DNA of 64,000 nt, taken from NCBI GenBank assembly GCA_039972875.1, contig JBDWMA010000011.1, forward strand, positions 40,756 through 104,755. Reading direction: 5' to 3'. The DNA comes from Pseudoruegeria sp039972875 (GTDB lineage: Bacteria > Pseudomonadota > Alphaproteobacteria > Rhodobacterales > Rhodobacteraceae). The notes below the pieces were generated by a model. The model saw nothing but the letters and a program-made list of their open reading frames with translations. It made no database searches and was not told where the DNA came from. Both the position numbers and the translations under genes were made by a program. Below are positions 50,134-59,296 of this stretch, one piece after another (position 1 is the first letter of the stretch; each line of letters begins with the position of its first letter).

Positions 50134-50999
50134 GCAAAACACCTAAAAAATCTGATGCAAACAAAGAGCCCCCCACCACAGGCCACAACTGGGATGGCAT
50201 TCAGGAATTCGACAATCCGATGCCGCGTTGGTGGCTCTGGACATTTTACGTCTGTATTGTTTGGGGGATCATCTATTCAATCGCCTATCCAGCTTGGCCC
50301 ATGATCAGTAAGGCGACTCCCGGACTGTTGGGGTATTCCACACGGGCCGAAGTTGCTAAGGACATTGCATCCTTTGAGAATGCCAATGCTGGTTTGAAAC
50401 AGGCGCTTGTGGACACTGATATCCTCGCAATCACAGAGGATGAAGCGCTGAACCGGTTTGCGGTCGCAAATGGATCTGCCGTGTTTAAAACATGGTGTGC
50501 ACAGTGTCATGGGTCCGGTGCTGCTGGGGCCAAAGGGTATCCAAACCTTTTGGATGATGCTTGGCTTTGGGGCGGTGATACGGATGCGATTTATACCACT
50601 GTCAAACATGGTATTCGCAACGAGCAAGACGATGATGCCCGGTATTCCGAGATGCCTAAATTTGGTGAGATTTTAGAATCCGACGAAATTGGTCAAGTTG
50701 TTGAGCATGTCCTTTCCCTGTCTGGGCAAGAGCACGATGCGACATTGGCCAGCGCTGGTGCGGTAGTCTTTGAGGACAATTGTTCTTCGTGTCATACTTC
50801 TGAGGGGACAGGCGACCGCGAATTGGGCGCGCCTAATCTGACCGATGCGGTTTGGCTCTATGGTGGTGATCGTGACACTTTGACCGAGACGGTTAAATAT
50901 AGCCGCTATGGTGTTATGCCACCTTGGTCTGGGCGGCTGAGCGACAGCGATATTCGGGCTGTGACTCTGTATGTTCATCAACTCGGAGGCGGCGAATAA
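50130..50999 (+). CDS. ccoP: cbb3-type cytochrome c oxidase subunit III (di-heme)
   Basis: 289 residues. One span at about 33-57, then two cytochrome c domains with heme sites C123AQCH127 and C218SSCH222; methionine ligands are in EMPKFGEIL and GVMPPWSGRL. Accepts electrons from cytochrome c. Last gene of ccoNOQP; a strong terminator follows 58 bp later. Confidence 0.97.
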   Translation: MSKTPKKSDANKEPPTTGHNWDGIQEFDNPMPRWWLWTFYVCIVWGIIYSIAYPAWPMISKATPGLLGYSTRAEVAKDIASFENANAGLKQALVDTDILAITEDEALNRFAVANGSAVFKTWCAQCHGSGAAGAKGYPNLLDDAWLWGGDTDAIYTTVKHGIRNEQDDDARYSEMPKFGEILESDEIGQVVEHVLSLSGQEHDATLASAGAVVFEDNCSSCHTSEGTGDRELGAPNLTDAVWLYGGDRDTLTETVKYSRYGVMPPWSGRLSDSDIRAVTLYVHQLGGGE

Positions 51000-51057
51000 T
51001 TCGCCTCTGATATCAAGGATGCGTCGTTTGCGGAGGAGGAGCCGTGGATGACCTTCT

Positions 51058-51103
51058 GGCACCGAACCCGATTCTGTTTGCGCGTTTCCTTGGGTTCGGT
51101 GCC
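51058..51103 (+). terminator. Rho-independent terminator after ccoNOQP
   Basis: GGCACCGAACCC and GGGTTCGGTGCC pair over 12 bp across a 22-nt loop, followed by TTATTTTTTT (51,104-51,113). Separates ccoNOQP from ccoGHIS. Confidence 0.9.
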
Positions 51104-51115
51104 TTATTTTTTTAA

Positions 51116-51334
51116 ATGCGCAGCAACCGGGAAGGTACAGAGGTGAGAAACGCGCAACTCTCCGCGACTGCCCCGACAGGATCGGACCAGTTGTCACAGC
51201 AACACCATGTCGCTGTGGGCTTTGGTCACGGTTTAAATCAACAAAATCAGGCGCAAACTGCCGCAAAAATTGGCACCGTAAACGTCGTGTTCGGTGACCA
51301 TAGTGATCAGTTGCATCGGGAGTTCCATCTGTGA
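51116..51334 (+). CDS. Possible small ORF ahead of ccoG, doubtful
   Basis: A 72-codon frame beginning just after the terminator T-run and ending in a TGA that overlaps the GTG start of ccoG (GTGA). The product is Gln/His-rich with no recognised domain and no good ribosome site. The overlap may be chance. The 331-bp interval 51,000-51,330 otherwise holds the terminator and presumably the ccoG promoter; no FNR box was found in it. Confidence 0.2.
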   Translation: MRSNREGTEVRNAQLSATAPTGSDQLSQQHHVAVGFGHGLNQQNQAQTAAKIGTVNVVFGDHSDQLHREFHL

Positions 51335-52758
51335 GCCAATCTGAAACCCCTCCGTCGCTTTATTCTAAGCGTGAACCCATATTTCCACGTCGTGTCAAAG
51401 GTAAATTTCGCACGCTCAAGTGGTATATCATGGTGTTTACCTTGGGGATTTACTACCTGACACCTTGGATCCGCTGGGATCGTGGTCCGGAGTTGCCGGA
51501 TCAGGCGGTTCTTGTGGATATTGCCGGGCGAAGGTTCTTTTTCTTTATGATCGAGATCTGGCCACACGAGTTCTATTTCGTAGCAGGCTTGCTGATCATG
51601 GCCGGGTTGGGTTTGTTTTTGTTTACGTCTGCGATGGGGCGGGTTTGGTGTGGGTATGCGTGCCCCCAGACGGTCTGGACAGATTTGTTTATCTTGACCG
51701 AGCGATGGATAGAGGGCGACCGAAATGCTCGTGTCCGATTGTGGAAGGCCAAATGGGACGCCAAGAAATGGCGGCTGCGGATTACCAAATGGATTGTCTG
51801 GGCGCTGATAGGATTGGCAACAGGCGGGGCGTGGATCTTCTATTTCACTGACGCACCGGACTTACTGCGCGATCTACTGACCATGAGCGCCCATCCGGTT
51901 GCTTATACGACAATGGCGATTCTGACCCTGACAACGGTTTTGTTTGGTGGGTTCGCACGCGAACAAGTGTGTATTTATATGTGCCCATGGCCCCGTATTC
52001 AGGCGGCTATGATGGACGAGGATACGATCACGGTGGCCTATCGCGACTGGCGCGGTGAGCCTCGTGGCAAACATCGTAAGGCCGCAGGCGCTGAGGCGAT
52101 GGGAGATTGCATCGACTGCATGGCTTGCGTAAACGTCTGCCCCGTCGGAATTGATATCCGCGACGGGCAACAGATGGAGTGTATAACTTGTGCGCTTTGT
52201 ATTGATGCCTGTGACGATGTCATGGATCGCATTGGGAAGCCGCGCGGTCTAATTGACTACCTTGCGCTGACAGATGCGCCAGCGGAAATCGACGGTATTC
52301 CGCCAAAACCAGCATGGCAACACGTCCTGCGACCTCGGACCATTCTATACACCACGCTATGGGCGCTTGTGGGGGTGGGTCTTACCGTTGCCCTGTTCCT
52401 ACGACCAGAGATCGAAATGACCGTGGCTGCGGTGCGTAATCCAACATTTGTTACGTTGTCGGATGGATCAGTTCGAAATATCTATGACGTGCGCCTGCTA
52501 AACAAGCATGGTGAAGAGCGGGCGTTCGAGATGTTTATCACTTCCGAGGAATCTCTGGAAATCTCTTTGGAAGGGGTCGATGGTACGATTGTAAATGTGC
52601 CGTCAGATTCCACCTATTTGCAGCGGGTTTATATCACAGCGGCGCCGGGGAGTGTTGCGGCCAGTCAAGATAGAACCAATGTCCGCCTTTGGGTGGAGGA
52701 TGCTGTAGAAGACGCGCGTGCCCATAAGGACAACGTGTTTAACGGAAAGGTCAAATGA
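51331..52758 (+). CDS. ccoG: Cytochrome c oxidase accessory protein CcoG (RdxB/FixG)
   Basis: 475 residues, polyferredoxin-like membrane protein that supplies reduced copper during cbb3 assembly. Multiple spans early, including WCGYACPQTVWTDLF and the CxxxCP site of VCIYMCPWPRIQ; two 4Fe-4S motifs (CIDCMACVNVCP and CITCALCIDAC); and a C-terminal immunoglobulin-like periplasmic domain. Start GTG at 51331 with GGGAG 8 nt upstream. The stop overlaps the ccoH start. Confidence 0.93.
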   Translation: MSQSETPPSLYSKREPIFPRRVKGKFRTLKWYIMVFTLGIYYLTPWIRWDRGPELPDQAVLVDIAGRRFFFFMIEIWPHEFYFVAGLLIMAGLGLFLFTSAMGRVWCGYACPQTVWTDLFILTERWIEGDRNARVRLWKAKWDAKKWRLRITKWIVWALIGLATGGAWIFYFTDAPDLLRDLLTMSAHPVAYTTMAILTLTTVLFGGFAREQVCIYMCPWPRIQAAMMDEDTITVAYRDWRGEPRGKHRKAAGAEAMGDCIDCMACVNVCPVGIDIRDGQQMECITCALCIDACDDVMDRIGKPRGLIDYLALTDAPAEIDGIPPKPAWQHVLRPRTILYTTLWALVGVGLTVALFLRPEIEMTVAAVRNPTFVTLSDGSVRNIYDVRLLNKHGEERAFEMFITSEESLEISLEGVDGTIVNVPSDSTYLQRVYITAAPGSVAASQDRTNVRLWVEDAVEDARAHKDNVFNGKVK

Positions 52759-53222
52759 TGGCTGTTGCTCCCTTTACGGGCCGAAAGGTCTTTTTCTTTG
52801 TCGCGGCCGCTTTTGCAGTGATCTTTACTGTGAATATTTATATGGCGACGCAGGCTGTGCGGACGTTTCCGGGGCTTGAAGTTAAAAATGGCTATATTGC
52901 CAGTCAAAAATTTGATGCCCAACGCGAAGCGCAGACAGCATTGGGTTGGGATGTTTCGGCCCGTTACGGTGACGGGCAAATGACTCTGAAAATTCTGGGA
53001 TCGGATGGGTCCCCTGCCAAGGTAAAAACCTTGATTGGGACATTGGGACGCGCGACCCATACCAAGGATGACATGACACCAGTATTCGTTTTTGAAGAAG
53101 GTGTTTATGTTTACCCAGTGGACCTTGCACCGGGAAACTGGAATTTTCGCATGTTTGCAGTCGCTGAAGATGGAACCGAATTTCAACAACGTGTTGTGCT
53201 GCATGTAAAGGCCGGGGCATGA
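52755..53222 (+). CDS. ccoH: cbb3 oxidase assembly protein CcoH (FixH)
   Basis: 155 residues. N-terminal span (about 9-32) with FAVIFTVNIYMATQAVRTFPGLEVKNGYIASQ-type FixH sequence, then a periplasmic beta domain. Needed to assemble the oxidase. Two ATGs are adjacent (52755 and 52758); either could be used. Overlaps ccoG and ccoI by 4 bp each. Confidence 0.9.
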   Translation: MMAVAPFTGRKVFFFVAAAFAVIFTVNIYMATQAVRTFPGLEVKNGYIASQKFDAQREAQTALGWDVSARYGDGQMTLKILGSDGSPAKVKTLIGTLGRATHTKDDMTPVFVFEEGVYVYPVDLAPGNWNFRMFAVAEDGTEFQQRVVLHVKAGA

Positions 53223-55405
53223 GTCTTGCGGTGCCATCCACGCAGGCCTGCCCGGCTTGTGCCGCGGCACCTTTGGCAGAAGCCATAGCTGATCACGCTG
53301 CGCAAGAACCCGTTTCTGGGCCATTGATCCTTTCGCTACCTACAATCCACTGCGCGGCCTGTATTTCCAAGGTGGAGCATACGTTGAACGCCTATCCAGG
53401 TGTTCTGAATGCACGGGTGAATCTAACGCTCAAACGCGCCAGCATAGAGGCGGAGTCAGAGGTTACCGCGGATGATCTAACCAAAGCGTTGACCGATGTA
53501 GGTTATGAAGCCCATGAGTTGGACGCTTCGGCGCTTGGAACCACCGCAACGGATCGTGGTGGACGCGATTTGTTGATGCGTCTGGCCGTCGCTGGGTTTG
53601 CATCGATGAATGTCATGTTGTTGTCGGTCGCTGTTTGGTCAGGGGCAGAGGCTGCAACCCGCGATTTGTTTCACTGGATTTCTGCGGCGATTGCGATTCC
53701 GGCTGTTGGATTTGCAGCACAGCCTTTTTTCAGATCCGCATGGGCTGTAGTGTCCAAAGGGCACATGAATATGGATGTGCCAATTGCTTTGGCGATTATT
53801 TTGGCTCTGGGGACTTCGCTATATGAAACAGCGCATTCCGGGGCACATGCGTATTTTGACGCTGCGCTGACCTTGACGTTTTTTCTCTTGGCAGGTCGAT
53901 ATCTGGATTACCGAACGCGTGCGGTGGCCCGATCCGCTGCTGAGGAATTGACGGCGCTGGAAGTCCCGCGTGCTTTGCGCGTTCAGGATGGAAAAGAGAC
54001 GCTGATTGCCGTCGATGAATTGTCGATTGGTGACACCATCTTGGTAAAACCAGGCGGGCGGATGCCCGTGGATGGTGTGGTTGTCTCGGGTATGAGCGAG
54101 TTGGATCGATCTTTGTTGACGGGCGAGACCCTGCCTGTTTACGCAGGCCTTGATACTGTCGTCAGCGCCGGCGAAGTCAACCTGACAGGACCGTTGACAA
54201 TTTCTGCAACAGCTGTTGGACGTGACACGTCACTCTATCGTTTAGCGGATCTTGTTGCTGTCGCTGAAAGTGGTCGAAATCGATATACGTCACTCGCCGA
54301 TAAAGCCGCAAAACTTTACGCACCCGGTGTGCATATTCTATCGGCGCTGTCGTTTATTGGGTGGTATTTTTATACGTTTGATCTGCGGACTGCGTTGAAT
54401 ATCGCGGCGGCGGTATTGATCATTACTTGCCCTTGTGCGCTTGGGCTTGCGGTCCCAGCAGTTACAACCGCCGCCTCTGGTCGGTTATTTCGCAAAGGGA
54501 TGCTCATTAAAAATGGCACAGCTTTGGAACGTTTGTCGGTGGTCGATACGGTTGTGTTTGATAAAACCGGAACACTGACAGAGGGAAAACCCCAGCTGAT
54601 CAACAGCGCAGAGATCGACCCAAAGATGATGTCCATCGCGATGGGCTTGGCCACGTCTTCGTCGCATCCTCTGGCCAAGGCCATTGCTGATGCAGCAGCG
54701 TCTGAGGGGTACTCGCCTGCGGGGCTTGAAAATATCAAAGAGCTTCCCGGATGTGGTATGCAGGCAACTTACGATGGAAGATCCGTACGCCTAGGGCGCG
54801 CGGATTGGATCGGGGCCGAGGCCATTTCTGAGACGGCAAGTTACCTGATGCTTGATGGATCACTGCCCGTGGTCTTTCGGTTTACGGATCAATTGCGGGA
54901 CGGGGCACAAGCGGCTGTATCCAGTCTTATTGCGCAAGGTATGAAGGTGCATTTGCTATCTGGGGATACCGAAGCACCGGTTGTCGATTTGGCAAACCGA
55001 TTGGGTATTTCCGATTGGCGCGCCGGGGTCCTGCCTGAGGAGAAAGCCAAACACGTCGCTGATTTGGCGCAGTCCGGGCATGTGTTGATGGTTGGGGATG
55101 GGTTAAACGATACGGCGGCACTGGCCGCTGCTGATGTGTCGATCTCCCCAGCGACGGCGCTCGATGCAGCGCGAGTTGCGGCGGACATGGTTTTGTTGGG
55201 CAATGATTTATCGGTCATTGGAGAGGCTACCGTTACCGCTCAGAAAGCAACGAAACGGATCCGAGAGAATTTCCGGATCGCAACTCTGTACAATGTCATT
55301 GCGATCCCAATTGCGATCGCAGGCCTTGCCACGCCTTTGGCTGCGGCCTTGGCGATGTCCTTGTCGTCGATTACGGTTTCTCTTAATGCGTTAAGGGTTC
55401 GCTGA
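53219..55405 (+). CDS. ccoI: Copper-transporting P-type ATPase CcoI
   Basis: 728 residues, P1B-type ATPase exporting copper for the CcoN binuclear centre. An N-terminal CPAC (11-14), then a heavy-metal domain with CAAC (45-48, IHCAACISKV), eight spans, the ion-binding TCPCALGL, phosphorylation site DKTGTLTEG, and hinge GDGLNDTAAL. Overlaps ccoH by 4 bp and is followed by ccoS after 2 bp. Confidence 0.95.
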   Translation: MSLAVPSTQACPACAAAPLAEAIADHAAQEPVSGPLILSLPTIHCAACISKVEHTLNAYPGVLNARVNLTLKRASIEAESEVTADDLTKALTDVGYEAHELDASALGTTATDRGGRDLLMRLAVAGFASMNVMLLSVAVWSGAEAATRDLFHWISAAIAIPAVGFAAQPFFRSAWAVVSKGHMNMDVPIALAIILALGTSLYETAHSGAHAYFDAALTLTFFLLAGRYLDYRTRAVARSAAEELTALEVPRALRVQDGKETLIAVDELSIGDTILVKPGGRMPVDGVVVSGMSELDRSLLTGETLPVYAGLDTVVSAGEVNLTGPLTISATAVGRDTSLYRLADLVAVAESGRNRYTSLADKAAKLYAPGVHILSALSFIGWYFYTFDLRTALNIAAAVLIITCPCALGLAVPAVTTAASGRLFRKGMLIKNGTALERLSVVDTVVFDKTGTLTEGKPQLINSAEIDPKMMSIAMGLATSSSHPLAKAIADAAASEGYSPAGLENIKELPGCGMQATYDGRSVRLGRADWIGAEAISETASYLMLDGSLPVVFRFTDQLRDGAQAAVSSLIAQGMKVHLLSGDTEAPVVDLANRLGISDWRAGVLPEEKAKHVADLAQSGHVLMVGDGLNDTAALAAADVSISPATALDAARVAADMVLLGNDLSVIGEATVTAQKATKRIRENFRIATLYNVIAIPIAIAGLATPLAAALAMSLSSITVSLNALRVR

Positions 55406-55407
55406 TT

Positions 55408-55566
55408 ATGCAAATGTTGATTTATTTGATCCCGATTTCCCTGTTTTTAGGCGGGCTGGGCTTGGCCGCCTTTTTTTGGACGATCCGGACCCGTCAGTAT
55501 GATGACCCGGATGGGGATAGTCAGCGAATACTGAGTGACGATTGGGATGACCGACCCAAGCCATGA
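55408..55566 (+). CDS. ccoS: cbb3 oxidase maturation protein CcoS
   Basis: 52 residues, too short for many gene finders. Starts MQMLIYLIPISLFLGGLGLAAF, a single span, then WTIRTRQYDDPDGDSQRIL, the CcoS signature. Needed for cofactor insertion into CcoN in relatives. Final gene of ccoGHIS. Confidence 0.9.
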   Translation: MQMLIYLIPISLFLGGLGLAAFFWTIRTRQYDDPDGDSQRILSDDWDDRPKP

Positions 55567-55635
55567 AGTCTTGGGCCGTAGAGGAAGTTCTAAATCCGCA
55601 GCGCGGGTGTTTTCACCAAACAAAAAATCTGTGAA

Positions 55636-56589
55636 TTACCAATCGAAAAACCCATCAGGGGCCCGGTTTCGCAGTATATCAGCAAGGGTGACACCAAGGG
55701 ATTTAGCCTCCGCAATGGGCCCCGACACAGTGTCATAAAGGCTTTCACTTCCGTCTGGGCGTAAGATTTCGCCGCGAAGAGTTAGGGTGTCGTCTTTGAG
55801 TGTGGCAAGAGCTGCGATGGGGGTTTCACAAGAGCCATCAAGCCGCGCGAGAAACGCACGCTCTGCGGTCAGGCGATGACCAGTCTCTGTATCATGAAGC
55901 GCGGTCAACAGATGCGCGGCGCGTGTGTCATCCTGACGGCGTTCTATCCCGATAGCCCCCTGGGCGACGGCTGGCAGCATGGCGGTTGGATCTATCGCAG
56001 CTGTGGCCACATTGGAATTGCCCAAACGGTTTAGCCCAGCCATCGCTAGGAAAGTGCAGGCAGCAACGCCGTCAGTTAGCTTTTGCAGGCGAGTTTGCAC
56101 GTTGCCGCGAAATTCCACTACGGTCAGATTTGGGTATTTGTTTAAAAGTTGCGCTTTGCGGCGCAGGGATGACGTCCCGACCACGGTTCCCGCAGGTAAT
56201 GAATCGATGCTGTCGAAATGCGGAGAAACAAAGGCGTCGCGGACATCCTCTCGAGGAAGGAACGTATCGAGCAACAAGCCATCGGGTTGAGCCGTTGGCA
56301 TGTCTTTCATCGAATGGACGGCGATGTCGATAGATCCAGACAGCAACGCCTCTTCTATTTCTTTTGTAAAGAGACCTTTGTTTCCGATCTCTTTGAGAGG
56401 ACGGTCTGCGTCTATCAAAGCGCGATCATCGCCGGTTGTTTTGATTACAACGATATTGAAGGCGGCTTTGGGAAGATCGAATGCACCCATCAGGCGTTCA
56501 CGTGTTTCATAGGCCTGCGCAAGCGCAAGCGGGGAGCCACGGGTGCCGATATTCAGCGGGGCGTCGGGGGAGGGCATAGTCAATGTCAT
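55636..56589 (-). CDS. hemC: Hydroxymethylbilane synthase (porphobilinogen deaminase)
   Basis: 317 residues; joins four porphobilinogens. The dipyrromethane cofactor cysteine is in LDGSCETPIA. SMKDMPTAQPDGL, GTSSLRRKAQL and EFRGNVQTRLQKL hold the substrate-binding arginines. The start is 56589 (MTLTMPS) or the ATG four codons later. Divergent from hemE with 102 bp between. Confidence 0.96.
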   Translation of the reverse strand: MTLTMPSPDAPLNIGTRGSPLALAQAYETRERLMGAFDLPKAAFNIVVIKTTGDDRALIDADRPLKEIGNKGLFTKEIEEALLSGSIDIAVHSMKDMPTAQPDGLLLDTFLPREDVRDAFVSPHFDSIDSLPAGTVVGTSSLRRKAQLLNKYPNLTVVEFRGNVQTRLQKLTDGVAACTFLAMAGLNRLGNSNVATAAIDPTAMLPAVAQGAIGIERRQDDTRAAHLLTALHDTETGHRLTAERAFLARLDGSCETPIAALATLKDDTLTLRGEILRPDGSESLYDTVSGPIAEAKSLGVTLADILRNRAPDGFFDW

Positions 56590-56691
56590 GCCCCCTGTTT
56601 AATCGCGGCAAATGCGCCTGACAACGCCCCTTGGGTTGACATCATGCCGCTGGCTTGATTGGTCGGGGAAAGCAAACAATCGGGGGCCGCT

Positions 56692-57729
56692 ATGACCGCA
56701 GACAAAACTATACTGAAAGCCTTGCGGGGTGAGGTTCAGGATGTGCCACCGATCTGGATGATGCGGCAAGCGGGGCGGTATTTGCCCGAGTATAAAGCGA
56801 CGCGCGCGCAGGCCGGGGATTTTCTCTCGCTGTGTTACAATCCAGAGCTGGCCGCCGAAGTGACATTGCAACCCATCCGCCGGTATGGATTTGATGCGGC
56901 TATCCTTTTTGCGGATATCTTGTTGATCCCACAGGCCTTGGGTGCCGATTTGTGGTTTGTCACTGGAGAGGGACCACGATTGTCGACCTTGACCACTCCA
57001 GTAGAACTGCAGGGGCTTAAGCCGACAGAAGACATTCACGAAACACTGTCCCCGATTTATGAAACGGTAAAGATCCTCTCGCAAGAGCTACCGAAAGAGA
57101 CGACACTTATTGGCTTTGCCGGTGCACCCTGGACGGTTGCCACCTATATGATCGCCGGGCGCGGTACACCGGATCAAGGGCCAGCACATGCCTTGAGGCA
57201 AGCGGATCGGGCCACCTTTGAGGGGCTGCTGGCGCGGATTACAGCGGCAACAATTGAATATTTGTCGATGCAGATTCAGGCCGGCGCCGAAGTGGTGAAG
57301 CTTTTTGACAGTTGGGCAGGGTCCTTAAAAGGCGACGACTTTAATCGGTATGCACTGGAACCGGCGCGTCAAATTATTGAGGCTTTGAAAGAACGTCATC
57401 CTAATACGCCAATCATAGCGTTCCCACGGGAAGCCGGTCAGGGTTATGTTGGGTTTGCCAAAGCGACAGGTGCGGATTGCGTTGCTTTGGACAATTCTGT
57501 GACACCAGAATGGGCTGCAGCAAATGTACAAGTGGACGGCTGCGTTCAGGGCAATCTGGCATCTAGCCACATGGTGACTGGTGGGCAGGCCTTGGTGGAT
57601 GAGGCCAAAGCCATTGTGAAAGCTTTTTCCAAGGGCCCGCATATTTTTAATCTGGGTCACGGGATCACGCCGGATGCCGATCCGGACAACGTTCAGCGCA
57701 TGATCGATGCGGTCCGCGGTGATCTCTGA
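56692..57729 (+). CDS. hemE: Uroporphyrinogen decarboxylase
   Basis: 345 residues; uroporphyrinogen III to coproporphyrinogen III. PPIWMMRQAGRYLPEYKATRA is the family signature; DILLIPQALGA, GFAGAPWTVATYMI and the final FNLGHGITPDADPDNV are also typical. An ATG 11 codons upstream is possible, but 56692 gives the usual N-terminus. Ends 1 bp from the convergent FG-GAP gene. Confidence 0.96.
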   Translation: MTADKTILKALRGEVQDVPPIWMMRQAGRYLPEYKATRAQAGDFLSLCYNPELAAEVTLQPIRRYGFDAAILFADILLIPQALGADLWFVTGEGPRLSTLTTPVELQGLKPTEDIHETLSPIYETVKILSQELPKETTLIGFAGAPWTVATYMIAGRGTPDQGPAHALRQADRATFEGLLARITAATIEYLSMQIQAGAEVVKLFDSWAGSLKGDDFNRYALEPARQIIEALKERHPNTPIIAFPREAGQGYVGFAKATGADCVALDNSVTPEWAAANVQVDGCVQGNLASSHMVTGGQALVDEAKAIVKAFSKGPHIFNLGHGITPDADPDNVQRMIDAVRGDL

Positions 57730-57730
57730 T

Positions 57731-59296
57731 CTAGGGATTTAACCGTTTTAGAGTTGGATGTGCTGAGGACCCGTGGACCGATGTGTGTTGGTTCATGGGC
57801 AACGGCGTCCAGTCGGTTACATTTCCATCTGGCCAGATGACCCTCAGGTCTGCAGACAGCGCTTTTCCAAGGCCAATGTGCAAGGGGGCTGCGTCCCCGC
57901 CCGCATGGCCGCCACCGACGGTTAGTTCTCGTAAATGTACTCTCTCAGTGGTTCGCACCTCAACGAATGCCCCTATGGCGCGGGTGTTTGGGGCGGGCTG
58001 TGTGATGGACAGCAAAACCCAGTGCCCTGTGGTGGATGTTGTGTTTTCATACATCTCAAGGGGTGCACGGCGGTTTACAACCATCAAATCCAGTTTACCG
58101 TCGAGGTTAAAGTCCACCAAGGCTGCGCCTCGGCTTCGGTCTTTTGTTGCGATTCCGGCCACATCCCCGAATTCTGAGAAATGCCCATCCTGATTTTGAA
58201 GCAGTAGGTTATTGGGGTCAGCCATTGCAGCAGAAGGCATTTGTTCGACGTTGCCTTTTGATACGAAAATATCATCCCGTCCGTCGTTCTGCACATCGCC
58301 AAAGGCCACGTGCCACCCCGTTGAAGGGCGCCCATCATCCCCTAGATATGGGCGGTGGGCGGTTGTGCCCAAGTCATAAGTCACATCATCATAACGTGGC
58401 CCGGATTCTCCGAGTGCACGGGATTGAAGTTTTTGATCACCCATAGAGGTTAGGTAGATCTCTTGTTGGCCATTGCCGTTGAGATCCCTTGAGGCGATGC
58501 CCATGCCCCAAATTTTGTATTCTCGCCAGCCATCCTCAGTTGAGAAGAGGCGGGGGTCTTGTTCCATAGCCCAGAGTTGTTCACTGCCCTCTTTTACATA
58601 GTAGTGCCGATCATTGCTGATACGCAGATCTTGCCTGCCAGTTCGGGACCAGTCTGAAAACAACATCGACAGCGGGCAGTATCCGGGCGTTAGGGGAACC
58701 GGATTGACGTAATGATCCGACAGGGGGCGAAACAGTTGGTTCCGGTCACAGGTTTCAAATGGGCCTTTGGGGTCGTTGCGATCAACGTAGTTTCCGAACG
58801 CCAATGTAGGGAGGCGGTTTGCGTGTTCCCAAGTGGCTGTAAACGCGGTGGTCCAAGCATCGGTGCTGTGAAAACCAAGTGAGTCTGGGAGGGGTTCAAA
58901 ACGACAGTCTCCGAGACCACGCATCAGTAGGTTCTCTCCGGAGCGGAGAATGCTGAGGTCCATGAGGCCATCGCTGTCAATATCTAGCGGGTAGGCACCG
59001 ATAACGCCTGTGAGCGTTAGCGACGTGCTGTCCAAAGGGGTCATGGAAATCGGATCACCGGCCTTGCCTGTTGTGTTCTGTAGGAGTAGGGCTGGAGTTG
59101 ATCCTCCGGCGACGAAAGCCTCGGGAAAGTAATCGTCGTTGCAGTCAAAAACTGCTACTCCGCCGCCGACGAAATGCTCCCACCCGCCAGTATATTCATG
59201 GGCGGGTACCTGATCGGGTGCAAATGTCGGGCTTGCAGACAGTACGGCCGGCAACACTGTAAATAGCAAAGCCAATCGTCTAGGCGACATCGGCAA
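57731..59296 (-). CDS. Exported FG-GAP/CRTAC1 family protein
   Basis: 521 residues with a signal peptide (about 1-25). Several FG-GAP-type calcium loops are visible: DCNDDYFPEAF, DIDSDGLMDLS, DLNGNGQQEIY, DVQNDGRDDIF and DFNLDGKLDLM, suggesting a beta-propeller. The C-terminus is an ASPIC/UnbV domain (VGGGHAGGDAAPLHIGLG, VIWPDGNVTDW). Function unknown; perhaps polymer or glycan binding. Its ATG lies inside the last 17 bp of the ROK gene on the same strand, so it is probably transcribed and translated with it. Confidence 0.8.
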   Translation of the reverse strand: MPMSPRRLALLFTVLPAVLSASPTFAPDQVPAHEYTGGWEHFVGGGVAVFDCNDDYFPEAFVAGGSTPALLLQNTTGKAGDPISMTPLDSTSLTLTGVIGAYPLDIDSDGLMDLSILRSGENLLMRGLGDCRFEPLPDSLGFHSTDAWTTAFTATWEHANRLPTLAFGNYVDRNDPKGPFETCDRNQLFRPLSDHYVNPVPLTPGYCPLSMLFSDWSRTGRQDLRISNDRHYYVKEGSEQLWAMEQDPRLFSTEDGWREYKIWGMGIASRDLNGNGQQEIYLTSMGDQKLQSRALGESGPRYDDVTYDLGTTAHRPYLGDDGRPSTGWHVAFGDVQNDGRDDIFVSKGNVEQMPSAAMADPNNLLLQNQDGHFSEFGDVAGIATKDRSRGAALVDFNLDGKLDLMVVNRRAPLEMYENTTSTTGHWVLLSITQPAPNTRAIGAFVEVRTTERVHLRELTVGGGHAGGDAAPLHIGLGKALSADLRVIWPDGNVTDWTPLPMNQHTSVHGSSAHPTLKRLNP

